Of a stretch of 64,000 nucleotides of DNA, positions 42,727-54,417 are shown in pieces (positions within the stretch are counted from its first letter, which is position 1; each line of letters starts with the position of its first letter). Both the position numbers and the translations under genes were made by a program. The notes below the pieces were generated by a model, which searched no databases, was not told where the DNA came from, and worked only from the letters and a program-made list of their open reading frames with translations. This DNA comes from Trichosphaerium sp. ATCC 40318 (lineage: Eukaryota > Discosea > Flabellinia > Trichosidae), in assembly GCA_038496445.1 (NCBI GenBank), contig JALMLS010000078.1, positions 26,061 through 90,060 on the forward strand, given 5' to 3'.

Positions 42727-42846
42727 TGTTGCTCCTTTGCACTTAGTTCTTTCACACAGGCTACAACTTGAGAATTTGCATCCGGTTCATGTTGATGTAG
42801 CTCCTTCAAGCCAGCCTTTCTTTTCACTACAAGTTAAGACATAAGC
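42727..42846 (-). CDS. Possible terminal exon of an unidentified small protein
   Basis: After an acceptor (AACTTGTAG) the minus strand reads KRKAGLKELHQHEPDANSQV and ACVKELSAKEQH to a stop at 42727. It is compositionally protein-like, but the upstream exon was not identified. No family recognised. Confidence 0.35.
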
Positions 42847-43104
42847 ACTCCAGTATAAAAAGCACTACAAATAATGACTGCACTTATGTTGATGACAGCT
42901 ACGGTATTTATAATCACGTGCGCATTTCTATTACGAATTCACAACAATGCTTGGTTGATAAATATTAAACAATCAATCTCCAAAAACTAGGCGTCCCGTT
43001 ATCACAAAAACATCGCCATCAAACCTTGATTTGGTCGAATCTAATTAAAACATTTGACAGGCAAATTCCAACAGCCTGACTTTTGCTATTGCGTCAAAAA
43101 AAGG
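42847..43104. other. Short intergenic region upstream of the beta-adaptin gene
   Basis: Contains TCACGTGCGC at about 42915; no gene. Confidence 0.4.
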
Positions 43105-46100
43105 ATGAAGGCCATAAGCAAGGCTAGCCAATCCATTCCCCGAGTGTATTTCCAAAATACTAAGCGAGGTGTGAATTAACGCTAAAACGGTTTGTATTGA
43201 GAGTTTATTAGTATTGTAGGTGATATACCGGACTTGCTAGAAGAACTTCGCAATCCTAAAGATGATAGACGAAAAGTAGCTATAAAAAGGGCCATACACT
43301 ACTTAACAGTAGGTAAAGACGTCTCAGCAGTGTAAGCGCTTCATATTTTTTATTTTGCCGATTTTTAATACAAATCTCCCTTACAGGTTCGAAGACGTTA
43401 TTAATTGCAAGCGACAAACAACGAGCGTTGAAGTTAAAAAACTTGTGTACTTGTATGCCATTAATTACTCCAAAATCTACCCAGACCGTTTCAATGATGG
43501 CGCAAAACACTTCCAGGAGGTACATAAATCTCATTGACGCGTATTAAATCATTTAGGATCTACATGACCCAAATCCAGTTATACGTGCCTTCTCGTTACG
43601 CTGTTTAAGCTGTGTTACAAGTTCAGCTCATCAAAATGATGTTTTCAAGGCTTTAAAGACAGCATTGAAGGTAAATGCTTTTTTCTGGCAGACATGTCGC
43701 CATGTTGCTCCATTTGCGTTATTAGGTCCGTTAACAGAATATCTAGGACAGAGAAGCGTATGTTCTTAAAACTGCAGCTGCGTGTGTTTCAAAATTATAC
43801 AGATTGCAACCAACCAAAGTTACAACAGAGGTAATTATTCAAACGTCAAATGAGACATTTTTTATTTTTGGAGGCAAAAAAAACGTGGAAATTTTTTTTA
43901 GTTTTTGTTTGGCGGTTTTTGTCATTTGTCGGCTGCTTATCATCTTTAAAGTGTGATATAATGGTTGTATTAATTATATTAGGGATGTATTGAGCTGTTG
44001 ACAGGTTTATTAAACGATTCAAACCCTGTACGACCCGTTTTTCCTTTTGGAAAACATTTTTCATTTAACTTTTTTTTTGGGCTGGTTTTTTACTGACAAC
44101 TGCGAGTACTCCTCTCTGTGTTGGTTATATAGTCTTGTATTATTATTTTTCAGTACTAATAGTATATGTTTCTAGATGGTAGTTGCAAATACAGTCGCTG
44201 CATTAAGCGAAATCGAGCAAATGTCACCTACACCAATTTTTAAGATTACATCAGAAAACAAAAATAAGCTTTTGACAGCTCTGGAAGAGTGTACAGAATG
44301 GGGACAACTTTTCCTTCTTTCTGCACTTGCTGAATATTTACCAAAGGTACGCATCCGCTGTTTAAAGCGTAGAACAGCTCATACACAATCAAGTAAAATT
44401 CAAACAAACGTTTTACCCTTTTTTTTTCTTTTTGCTCGTTTATTGTTTGTTGCTTTTCAAAGTCTTTGGTACATCAGTTATAAATATTTCTCCTTCCCAA
44501 GCACTAGCATATCTATATTCTATACTAGAATGCAAGAATAATCAACTCACAATTTGTTGTAGGACCCAAAAAAAGCAATGAGTATAATTGAACGTGTTTT
44601 GCCACGTTTAAAGCATACTAATTCTTCAGTTGTTCTTGCAACTGTTAAGATTGTTATGAGATATATTGTTCTATTTGACAAAGAACAATCTGAAAAACTA
44701 CTAAAGAAAGTAGCACCACCTCTTGGTAAGTCGCAGAAACCTCAAAAAAAAAAACCCATTCCAAGAAAAAAGTTTCTTTTTTTTTTGACTTTCTAACATT
44801 TCTTCCATTGTAGTCACTCTTCTAAACTCAAAGCATCCTGAGCTTCAATATGTTGCTCTACGTAATGTTAATTTAATTCTACAAAAGACACCAAAGCTAT
44901 TACAAGGACATGATGACGTTAAAGTGTTTTATTGTAAATACAATGATCCAGTTTATGTTAAATGGAAAAACTAGAGTTAATTATAATGCTTGTTACTCCT
45001 CATAATATTGATCAAGTACGTCTAACATTCAGTTTAATACATTTCTGTTGTGCTTCAAATCCAAAGCTACAGGGTAGAAGCTGAAAGCTTAAACCTTTGC
45101 CGACTTGCGATGATTGAAAGCGCTTTTGTGCTTTTTTTTTGTTTTCGCTTTTCTCGGATTTTGCTGCGTTGGTGATGTTGTATGCACTCATGGTCTTTAT
45201 TAGGTTCTTGTGGAACTTAAGAAGTATGCTTTAGAAATAGATGCTCAGTTTGCTCGCAAGGCTGTTCGTGCTATTGGTCGCTGTGCTATCAAGTTAAAAT
45301 CTGCTGCTGAAAAATCGGTTCATGTTTTACTTGATCTCATCAAAACTAAGATATCATACGTTGTTCAAGAATCCATTATTGTCATTAAGGTACGTACACA
45401 ATTTAAAAAACTAAGAAAGAGTCAAACGCAAGCATACAGCTAGTGTAAAAGCGACTCGAAGTTCATACATCAAATTTTTTTGTGAAGATCTGACGTTTTG
45501 CCTTAGGATATCTTCCGTAAGTATCCTAACAAGTATGAGAGTATAGTCACCGTTCTATGCGATAACCTAGAAGCATTGGATGAACCAGAAGCAAAAGCAG
45601 CTATGATCTGGATCATTGGAGAGTATGGAGAACGTATTGATAATGCAGGAGAATTACTTGAAGTATTTTTTGAAGGATTCACTGAAGCTGCTTCTATAGT
45701 ACAGCTTCAACTACTCACAAGCATCGTTAAGTTATTCTTGCGTAAACCAGAACATGCTAAACTCGTACAAGAAGTACTTAATGCCGCTACAGTCTCTCAA
45801 GATCCAGATCTTCGCGATCGAGGTTTTATTTATTGGAGACTTCTCTCTAAAGGTATGTGTTGATTTTCTTGTCTCTTTGAGAACCATAACATGTCCCAAG
45901 GCTATGTACATATATTAATGATATTTTTTAGACCCAGAACGTGCGAAAGCAATCGTTCTTTCGAAGAAACCGTTAATTTCTGATGCTTCAACTCGTATTG
46001 AAGAATCTGTTCTAGAAGAACTCATTTCTGAGATTGGTACATTAGCTAGTATCTATCATAAACCACCAGAGGCTTTTGTGGAACATACAGGTCATGCACC

Positions 46101-47599
46101 ATTAAAGAAACGTGCTTCTGTATTACTCTCTGCACGTTCAAGCGGAAAGAAGACGCCTTCAAGTCCGAAAAGGTCAAAATCGAACAGATCTTCAGCGAGG
46201 TCGAATAGATCATCAGCAAGTGCTCCAAATTCTCCTACTGTTTCTTCTAGAGATGTTATAACATGCCCACCTATAAATGTACTCAAACCTGAATCTGGAG
46301 GTGGCTTAGAAGTCCTGGCATCTTTTAATCGAAGAGAACGTATCTTCTTTGATATGAGGCTTACAAATAAATCACAACAACCACTTCGTGAATTTCAAAT
46401 TCAGTTCAACAAAAACACGTGCGTATAATATTACTTTCATAGCGTTCTTTTATTATGTACCTGAGCGTTGTATGACTTATTTTATGTGTAGATTCGCTAT
46501 GGTACCTGGTGCGCCTATGCAAGTCGTTCAAATAATGCCTGGCCAAACTATGGTTGTTTCACTTCCTATTACGCTTGATGGACAGGCAACTGATGGTGTT
46601 TCAAACGTTGTTGAGATAGCTATAAGGAATAATACTGGTCTTTATTACTTCAAGGCACCTGTTCCAATCCATGTTTTGTTTGTAGAAGGGAGAGGTCTTA
46701 CTAAACAAGTACGTCAATACCTTTTGGTTTTTTCTTTTTCAATGAAACATAAACGATCGTGATTGGTAGCCAAAACTTTTTACATTGTTGGTATCAACGC
46801 TTTTGTGTACAATACATCTAAAGTAGACTAATTAACCTCAAACTTTTGGGGTTATTTTGAATGTCGAGGTGTTTCTTATGCTGACAGTGTAGCCTATTTT
46901 TTGTCCTTGTCTTGCTAATTATTTTTAATAGGCTTATCGCGAGTTGTGGCAAGTTAGTGGAGAGGAAAAGTATGCTGATATTCCTTTGATAATAGCTTCT
47001 AATAAAGATGCTATTAAAAACAGAATGAATTCGCATAACATGTTCTTTGTGGCATCAAGTAAAAAAGAAGGCCAGGTATGCTTTTTATTTTTTCATATTT
47101 TTACTCCTTCTCAAAAATCGTTTCATAATAACACCACTTTGCGTGTTACATTAAAAATTTATAAACCATTTCAAAGAACACATTATTACCAGCAAATTAT
47201 ATGATTGTTTCTGGGATCACACCCTCATTAGAGATGATTTTTTGGTTTCTTTTGGTTTAACTTTTTTTTTCTCGATTTTTTCTTCCTTTTTCTCCACGTG
47301 GTCACAACAAAAAAATTCTAAAATTGAAATACCTTTGTTATTTTTTAAATATATCAAATCCATGTTATCAACACACGTGAATCAACTCAACCATACATAT
47401 TTCTTTGAATAATACTAATTGTGAGTTTTTTTTAAAGGTCGTTCTTTACTTCTCTGCTGCTACACATAATAACTTGGTATTCCTTATTGAAATAGCATTT
47501 ACACCAAAGGCAAATGTTTGTAAATTATGTACACGCTCACAAGCACCTATATTAGTACCATTGCTTGAAAGTTCAATACGCTTTCTTCTTGGACAATAA
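43105..47599 (+). CDS. AP-1/AP-2 complex beta-subunit (beta-adaptin), one apparent frame break
   Basis: About 14 exons. The start ATG 43105 ([16 protein letters not shown]) is followed, after a 51-bp phase-1 intron, by the conserved [20 protein letters not shown], then [30 protein letters not shown] and [15 protein letters not shown]. This alpha-solenoid trunk runs to about 45.9 kb. A Ser/Lys-rich hinge (45.9-46.3 kb, no clathrin box LLNLD seen) leads to the ear: [40 protein letters not shown] and [18 protein letters not shown], ending at 47599. The subunit links cargo and clathrin at Golgi/endosome or plasma membrane. At about 44960 the conserved [17 protein letters not shown] context is out of frame: three A are present where four would keep the frame. 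Everything downstream is intact, which favours a homopolymer error. Confidence 0.85.
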
Positions 47600-47856
47600 A
47601 TTATTTGAATCAAAAGACAATTTTGCAGCTGCAGTGTTTTATTACTTAGAACGGCTCACTGTTATAGGTTGTTGATGGGTAATTTGTTGTTTTCATGAGT
47701 CTCCGTTCTGATCGTTAGCAATTTATTCCAAAACGTCTGTTGTCAGCAGTCTCCAAAGTTTGGGTCACTTGTGTAATGCTTAAGTTGGTGATACGGATCC
47801 AGCAGACAGGGTTTTTATCAATTGATTCTACTTGTTTCTTGAAGACTATAGAAGAT

Positions 47857-48750
47857 TTATTGAGGTGTCTTGTACATTGTAAGATTTACAATATTGCTTG
47901 TGACAACTGAACAATGTCCATAAACACGTGAAAGAGAATTAGCATATACCTCCTTATAAGTATTGACTTTGACAAATAGTTTAAGAGGAAACACATTTGG
48001 TGTTTTATCACAGGCAACAAACACTTGATATATTCTACCTTGAAGAGATAGCAAATGAGAAACTTGTCCTCTTGGCATTATCTTTGTGTCAAAAAGTAAT
48101 GTTAGCTTAAATGTATGCCTTTCTCCTGGATTCACTGTAATATTAACCTTGCTCATCCATGAATAATCGTGTCTGTTCTGGCAGTTGAGGAATCCTAGCT
48201 CACTGGTGACAAGAGGTTTCCAAACATAGATAGCACTTCCCCCTGCAATGCTGTATTTATTTGGTCCAGTACCGAGGTATACTCTCTCTTCTGTTTTACC
48301 AATGTTTTGAAGTGTAGCTGTGAATGTTACTGTCTGTCCTTTGTGAACATGTTTCTTGTCACAACTCAACTCCAAGATGATGTTTGGAACAAGTTTGTTG
48401 AGATACTTTTCTTTCCACATGACTGCATCAAGATTATACTTAGTCGCAGGTATTAATACACCTGCTTGTCTAACAGGCTTTAAATCTTTAGTGATACATT
48501 TATGGATAGCAGACTCTAGTTCTGCGCCATCAGGACCCCATTTTTGATGGTACAAATGTCGATAAATGTAATCTGAGTCATTTCGTATTATTTCGCATAG
48601 ATAATGGTTTGATTGTTGTAACGACGCCAAATCTTGCCATGTTAGGTCGTTACTAATGATAATATTTAAAAGTATCTCGATTGGAAGTGAAAACAAGTCT
48701 GTGACTTCTGTGCTTAATATATCGACGCACGTGATACGTTTCGCTGTCAT
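47857..48750 (-). CDS. F-box protein with C-terminal beta-sandwich-like domain, paralogue 1 (297 aa)
   Basis: Intronless intact frame. An F-box follows a 14-residue leader (LFSLPIEILLNIIISNDLTW, residues about 19-38, then LASLQQSNHYLCEIIRN). It continues into DSDYIYRHLYHQKWG, common after F-boxes. The C-terminal half is predicted beta-rich (NIILELSCDKKHVHKGQTVT, ITVNPGERHTFKLTLLFD, IYQVFVACDKTPNVFPLKLF), like immunoglobulin-type intracellular binding modules. Likely an SCF substrate adaptor. Tandem paralogue at 49053-49991, with decayed relatives near 32 and 39 kb. Confidence 0.82.
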   Translation of the reverse strand: MTAKRITCVDILSTEVTDLFSLPIEILLNIIISNDLTWQDLASLQQSNHYLCEIIRNDSDYIYRHLYHQKWGPDGAELESAIHKCITKDLKPVRQAGVLIPATKYNLDAVMWKEKYLNKLVPNIILELSCDKKHVHKGQTVTFTATLQNIGKTEERVYLGTGPNKYSIAGGSAIYVWKPLVTSELGFLNCQNRHDYSWMSKVNITVNPGERHTFKLTLLFDTKIMPRGQVSHLLSLQGRIYQVFVACDKTPNVFPLKLFVKVNTYKEVYANSLSRVYGHCSVVTSNIVNLTMYKTPQ

Positions 48751-49052
48751 TATGGGACTTGTGGTATATTATTTTGGTCAATTTGTATACACAAGAACGC
48801 TTACTTATTCTCATTGTGTTGGGTTCGTAACTTTTCTACTTCGTCTCCTTTGATTAGAAGAAAATACAATCAGAAAATTCGAAGAAAGAAGTTCCCACAA
48901 CACAGACGTGTAGTTTTTATTCAAAATACATCAATGCAAATGTAAGTAACTGGGTAGCCTCAGGTAGGGCATAATTTGTTTCAAAACACCCAAATGATTA
49001 TTTGGCCAGATAATCGCCAAAAGAAATAATGATCATTAATTCTATAAGAGCT

Positions 49053-49991
49053 TTACTGAGGTGTCCTGTACATTGTAAGATCTACAATATTGCTTGTAAC
49101 AGTTGAACAATGTCCATGTATAATATTTAAAAGACCTTCACATGATTCCTTGAGAGTATTGATCGTGACAAATACTTGAAGAGGAAATACATTTGGTGTT
49201 TCATCACAAACAATTACTTGATAGACGCTGCCCTGAAGAGACAACCTATCAGAAGGTAGTAGAGGCATTCTTCTTCCAAACCATAGTACTGGCTTTAATG
49301 CATCTAACAGTAATGGAATCTTGAATGAATGTCTATCTCCTGGTTCCACTATGAGGTTATAGTCATGTACATTCCACTCGCTAGATACATGAAGTTTGTT
49401 TATGGAATTGTTCAGAAAGCCACCGAGATCCTGTACAAGAGGCTTCCAAATATAAATAGACCTACCACTTTCAATATCACTAGATATATTAGGACTAGAT
49501 CCACAACCAAGGCAAACTGTCTCAGGCGTTTTACCAATATTCTTGAGCGTAAGTGTGAATGTTACTGTCTGTTCTTTGCGAACATGTTTCTTGTCACAAC
49601 TCAACTCCAAGATGATGTTTGGAACAAGTTTGTTGAGGTATTTTTCTTTCCACGTGACTGCATCGAGGTTATACAAAGTCTTTATCTCCTTTATGTGCCC
49701 AGTCAACTGTTGCTGTTTTAAATTACCTGTGATACATTTATGGATAGTAGACTCTAGTTCTGCACCATCACGACCCCATTTCTGATGGTACAAATGTCGA
49801 TAAATGTAATCTGACTCATTTCGTATTATTTCGCATAGATAATGGTTTGATTGTTGTAACGACGCCAAATCTTGCCATGTTAGGTTGTTACTAATGATAA
49901 TATTTAAAAGTATCTCGATTGGAAGTGAAAACAAGTCTGTGACTTCTGTGCTTAATGTATCAACGCACGTGATACGTTTCGTTGCCATCAA
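49053..49991 (-). CDS. F-box protein with C-terminal beta-sandwich-like domain, paralogue 2 (312 aa)
   Basis: Intact intronless frame on the same strand as paralogue 1, 302 bp from it. The F-box half is nearly identical (LFSLPIEILLNIIISNNLTW). The beta-rich half is more diverged and longer (SIYIWKPLVQDLGGFLNNSI, LIVEPGDRHSFKIPLLLD, SVYQVIVCDETPNVFPLQVF). Conservation of the F-box with divergence of the presumed substrate-binding half is the usual picture for expanding F-box families. The start ATG 49991 is followed by a second possible Met. Confidence 0.82.
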   Translation of the reverse strand: MMATKRITCVDTLSTEVTDLFSLPIEILLNIIISNNLTWQDLASLQQSNHYLCEIIRNESDYIYRHLYHQKWGRDGAELESTIHKCITGNLKQQQLTGHIKEIKTLYNLDAVTWKEKYLNKLVPNIILELSCDKKHVRKEQTVTFTLTLKNIGKTPETVCLGCGSSPNISSDIESGRSIYIWKPLVQDLGGFLNNSINKLHVSSEWNVHDYNLIVEPGDRHSFKIPLLLDALKPVLWFGRRMPLLPSDRLSLQGSVYQVIVCDETPNVFPLQVFVTINTLKESCEGLLNIIHGHCSTVTSNIVDLTMYRTPQ

Positions 49992-50174
49992 TGTGACAGC
50001 TATTTTATTTTGGTCTTGAACTTTCTACTCTCAACCGCAGAGTACTTGTACTTCAAGGTTTACTTTGTGATCTTGCATTCCTACCATAAGCTCTACAAAG
50101 AAAAATCAGAAGTTTCACTTAACCGTTTAAACACCTTAACAAGCCATATTTAATCAAATAATTGGTCTGTGGAA

Positions 50175-52559
50175 ATGGAGCCCACGCATCCTTTTCATGT
50201 TGACGCTGTTTTAAGTGTATTGTTTGGACATGTAGAGTTGAAATGTTTACTTTCATGCCAAAGTGTCTGTAAGGGCTGGAAAAAGGTTGGTAGCTCAAAT
50301 TGGTTGTGGAAAACGTACGTAACTACCATTTATAGAAAAACTAAGTTATTTTACTCTTATTTATCCTCTAATGGCCCAGACTAACACTTTATTAGTAAAT
50401 GCAGCGGGTTTTGTTTTGAAACAATGGCTGAAAAGCAAAAATACCTTAAACCACCTCAAGGCTTTTCATACCAACATTTATACAAGACACATACACAAAG
50501 TACGCGATTAGAACCATAAATAGACGAAAACCTCAGCCAGTTGTCATTTCTACAACTCGCCTGAACGAACGGAAAAAAAAGTTTTAAGTCGTTGTTTAGG
50601 TGGACGCTGCAGACGCAATTATATTGTTAAAAGTGAACCACACTTAAAAAAGATTTCTTTTGAAACACCCGAAGAAAGAGGACAACCAAGAATGGTGTAA
50701 GTTTTACTACAACCACGTGATAATCAATTAAAAAAACAAATTCTTCTTTTATTCTGACAAAAAAAAAACTCACAAAGAATTCAGTAGGAGCTTTCGTGAA
50801 GAAGATAGATATACATCAATAAAGGTCGATGGCAAGAAAACAGTCTATTTGGGATCCAATTCTCAAACTGGAGTATTTTGGTGGTCACATGTGGCTACTG
50901 CAGATGTTTCTGTTGATAGTATTTCAAGTGCTTTAAATGCCAATCACGGAGATTGTTTTAGTCTGGAAGATGACAACCTACTCAGTACTTTAAGTGCTAT
51001 TTTTCCTGACGGATCGTAAGTTCATGATATACTCTTACAATTGATTGTACTCAAATACATTGCTTTAGGTATGACGTTATGCAAATTTTTGTTAGACCTG
51101 AGCTAGTCGAAAACAAATTAAAAACAATCGACAAAGAAGCAACTGATTTCGATGAAAAAGATTACTGGTCAAACGAATGGGCTAAATATTGGGTACGTGG
51201 TTTGATATTCTCCTGTCAGCGACCTTTATTTTTGCACGGGCTAGACTTCCTTAAATTGATAATCAATACTGAGGGAAGCGTAAAGGCTTCTGGAAGTGTT
51301 GACCTTTACTTTTATTTTGTTTGGTTTTAATACATCTCAACAGGGTGTAGTGTACTCACTTTTCTTTCTAGGACTGGTGTGAGTTCTCTACAGAAGCAAA
51401 GAAAGAAATCAACATTGGTTGTCCTTCTTACTATCGTTGCTTTTATCAGCAAGACGAAAAAGAGTTTAGGGTTAACACAATCAATCCATTTCAAAAAATG
51501 TCATCTCTTGATGAATCACGTGTTAATTACTATGTTAATAAGCTTAAAAAAGGTGAAATACCTACAGCTATGTCCTTTGGTATGATTGATCGTCGCGGAA
51601 CACCGTACCCAACAAAGAACTATTTGTTAAAGCAAAGCATACAAACTGTTCTTTCAAATTTTCTGATTGATGGACATCACAAGATAGCAGCTGCAGCTAG
51701 ATGTAACCTACCTTGTTCATTGCTTGTTTTCTTACCCAAAAAACCTCTTATATACTTTCACCAAGACCCTCTCCGTAATTATGACAGGGAAATATCATTC
51801 TTTACTGGCCAAGGATTTTCGAGAGGTACAACAACTTGTCGCAAAAAAACCAAAAAAAAATTCGGACTACCTTTTTTTCCCACCCACAGAAAGACCTTGG
51901 GTTTTCTTTCAGTTATGAAATAGTATTTTCAGGGTGTAGTTGGAAGGGAAACCGAAGCATTTGCACCGCAGTTCAAGTTAAATATGTTGTTTACTCTTGC
52001 ATCTTTCCCCTTTTTTTTCTTATTGACTTTTGTAGTTAAATGTCGTTCAAGGCATGCTTTGCCGTACCCTTCAGATCCTCCATTTTTGATGATGCAAGAC
52101 TTCTCTTCTTTATCATGGTATTTGACTCTTAAGAAAGAGGACATAGCTAATCTTTGGTGCTACATATTTAAGAAGAAAGATTACGGTGAAACCAAAACAA
52201 CAGTATGTTTCTTTTTTTTTTAAGTCTTTTTTTTAAATTCTTGTACCCACGTTCCTTGTGGCTACTGTTGGCGTTTTTTGCCATTAATATGGCTCTTTTT
52301 TGAAGCAAATATTGTTGTTATATATATATACTTGTAACCATTGAGAAGATTGTTGACACGTTTAATTTAGTGGAATCCTGAGGAAGTTGTTAAGTCTGTT
52401 GTTTTTTCTAAAGATAAAAAACGATGTAAGGTAGAGTTTAGTAAATTACAATATCTTAAGGATGCTGTATCTGTTAACAGATATGGTTATAACTATGAAG
52501 GCAAGCTGGTAAAATTTTCAGGACACTACCTAGATGTTAAGCATTACACGAAAACGTGA
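50175..52559 (+). CDS. F-box protein with an unidentified C-terminal domain (DGHHK motif)
   Basis: Exon 1 (50175-50314) is an F-box (HPFHVDAVLSVLFGHVELKC, then VCKGWKKVGSSNWLWK). Later exons include TVYLGSNSQTGVFWWSHVAT (about 50840-50900), IFVRPELVENKLKTIDKEA (51085 on), INPFQKMSSLDESRVNYYVN (51480 on), then MSFGMIDRRGTPYPTKNYL and LSNFLIDGHHKIAAAARCN (51570-51710). Downstream exons (51950-52200, 52372-52559) end VKHYTKT with TGA at 52559. The GHHK-containing stretch recalls the DGHHR motif of some bacterial DUF-type proteins, but no family can be named. Exon joints before 50800 and around 51850-52050 are approximate. Likely an SCF adaptor with a lineage-specific C-terminal domain. Confidence 0.6.
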
Positions 52560-52970
52560 AAAAATGTAAATAAAAAACAGCTATCTGCTAAACAACATTC
52601 AGTTTGATTTATTGTCTATACATTAATAGTGCTACTAGAGACAATTACCTCAAATAGCCCGATCTGGCCATGAGCCGGAGTCTTAGTTGGTTGTAGCATC
52701 TGTTGTTGGGCGTTAACGACAATTAGCAATAGATAGTAATTTACCTGGGAAATAGTCAACTTCGCCCTTCTTGTTTAATTAAAATGTTGATAGTGTGTTC
52801 GGTGTACGTTGGAGTATTCGAGGTAAAAGTAAAAGGAATATTCATCTAAAAAAGGGTATTTGTTCCAAATTCGGACCGAATTTCCTAACTCGACCAGTGC
52901 AGTGAATTGTAGGTTTGTGTGACACAAATAAAAAAGCGGCAAACTGTTTCATTTTAACCAATACCAAACG
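52560..52970. other. Intergenic, no gene seen
   Basis: Short spacer between two F-box genes on the same strand; nothing recognised. Confidence 0.5.
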
Positions 52971-53738
52971 ATGATGAGCAAGGTTCCGCCTTCTAAAAGG
53001 CTACAAAAAACAGTGTCGGTAATACCACCAACATCAACGGCAACACAACTATGGCCATTCGTACCTACAGAGATTCTAGAGATGTTCTTCGGTGACTTTG
53101 ATGCTAAATCACTTGTAAAATCAACAATGGTTTGTAAGGACTGGCAACAACAGCTCGTAGCCATAAAGTCGCTTTGGAAACGTCATTTAAGGAAATACGA
53201 GGTTCACCATAATGTACCTGAAGGTTTCTATGCAAAAGACGGATACGATGAACCAAGGGAACTAGGCTACTACCAAAAGAAAAATGTTGACGGATACAAA
53301 GCTTACTTTTGGGGATTCAGCACAAACCACGTTGCTTATACTATCATACTCAACTGTAAAGAACTATGTGCCACTGCAAAGCAACATGAAGGCTGCGCTG
53401 ATTATCATGACAGTGACTTCAGTGAAAGTGATGAAGAATTACGCTATAACAGTGATGCTCCTCTCCAGTTCACAAATGTCCGAACTGCATCTCAAATAAA
53501 AATGTTACATGACGTATTTATTTTGAAGAAGAGAACACCTACAAAGATGTATGAAAGAGCAGACTGGGAACAAAGGCTAATGAGGGCATGCTTGGGTGGT
53601 TACAACAGTGATTATAAGACTGAAATCAGCATATATCAAGCAGATGTACCAGATATTCATCCTTGTTCTGGTGTTCACAAAAGCTTACTACCAATAAGCC
53701 TTCCAAAACCAACATATCGCCATTTTTTATTTGATTAA
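52971..53738 (+). CDS. F-box protein (255 aa)
   Basis: Intronless intact frame. After a Pro/Ser/Thr-rich leader an F-box lies at residues about 26-65 (LWPFVPTEILEMFFGDFDAK, then MVCKDWQQQLVAIKSLWKRH). The rest has an acidic patch (DSDFSESDEELRYNSD) and no recognised substrate domain. It is a neighbour of other F-box genes on both sides. Likely a ubiquitin-ligase adaptor. Confidence 0.75.
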   Translation: MMSKVPPSKRLQKTVSVIPPTSTATQLWPFVPTEILEMFFGDFDAKSLVKSTMVCKDWQQQLVAIKSLWKRHLRKYEVHHNVPEGFYAKDGYDEPRELGYYQKKNVDGYKAYFWGFSTNHVAYTIILNCKELCATAKQHEGCADYHDSDFSESDEELRYNSDAPLQFTNVRTASQIKMLHDVFILKKRTPTKMYERADWEQRLMRACLGGYNSDYKTEISIYQADVPDIHPCSGVHKSLLPISLPKPTYRHFLFD

Positions 53739-54417
53739 AGGTGTCACTATGTAAACAACACAATAATAAAAACCAGAATACTTGTCTTCTGTTGTGTTTA
53801 TTTAAATCACTTGATTGTTACTATGTGTATTAAGTGGCGAAATAAATGTTTCACGTTTATTTCGGGTGAAAAGAAAAGAGTGGACCGATCAGTCACTTTC
53901 GTTTTCAACATTGTACAACTCTTATGTACTATCCGACAAAACCAAACCAATAAACCTGTCATACCGAATAGCCCACCACCGCCGCTTCGCTCCCCATCTC
54001 CTTCTCTTTAGTTCTTGGGGTAGATAGTCTGGCTCTGGTCCTTCTTGGTGTACCAATCTAGGCCAAACACGTCCATGTTAGATCACCTGTCTCAAGTCAT
54101 CTTCAAGTCTCTAGGGTAACGATTGGCTAGGTTTTCAGGTGAACATGGTAGACTTAGTGTAGAGCTTAAAACAGAAGTCAAGCATAGTAAGACTGCACTT
54201 TTTCAAAACAAATAACATATAAAGCCCTTGCTGGATAGAGATAGTACCCATGGCTAACTGTCTTATGGTTACGATGAGTTCACTCTTACATATAATTTTA
54301 TAATTACGTTTGTCCAGTAATCAACCATATTGAGATACAAGCACAAGGACAAAAGACAGCCAGTAAACAAATTACCGGAAGACACATAACTAAACTGACA
54401 TTTCTGTTTATTGTTAT
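53739..54417. other. Intergenic, no gene seen
   Basis: Frames here lack start context and motifs. One polar frame near 53810-54010 was considered and not supported. Confidence 0.45.
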
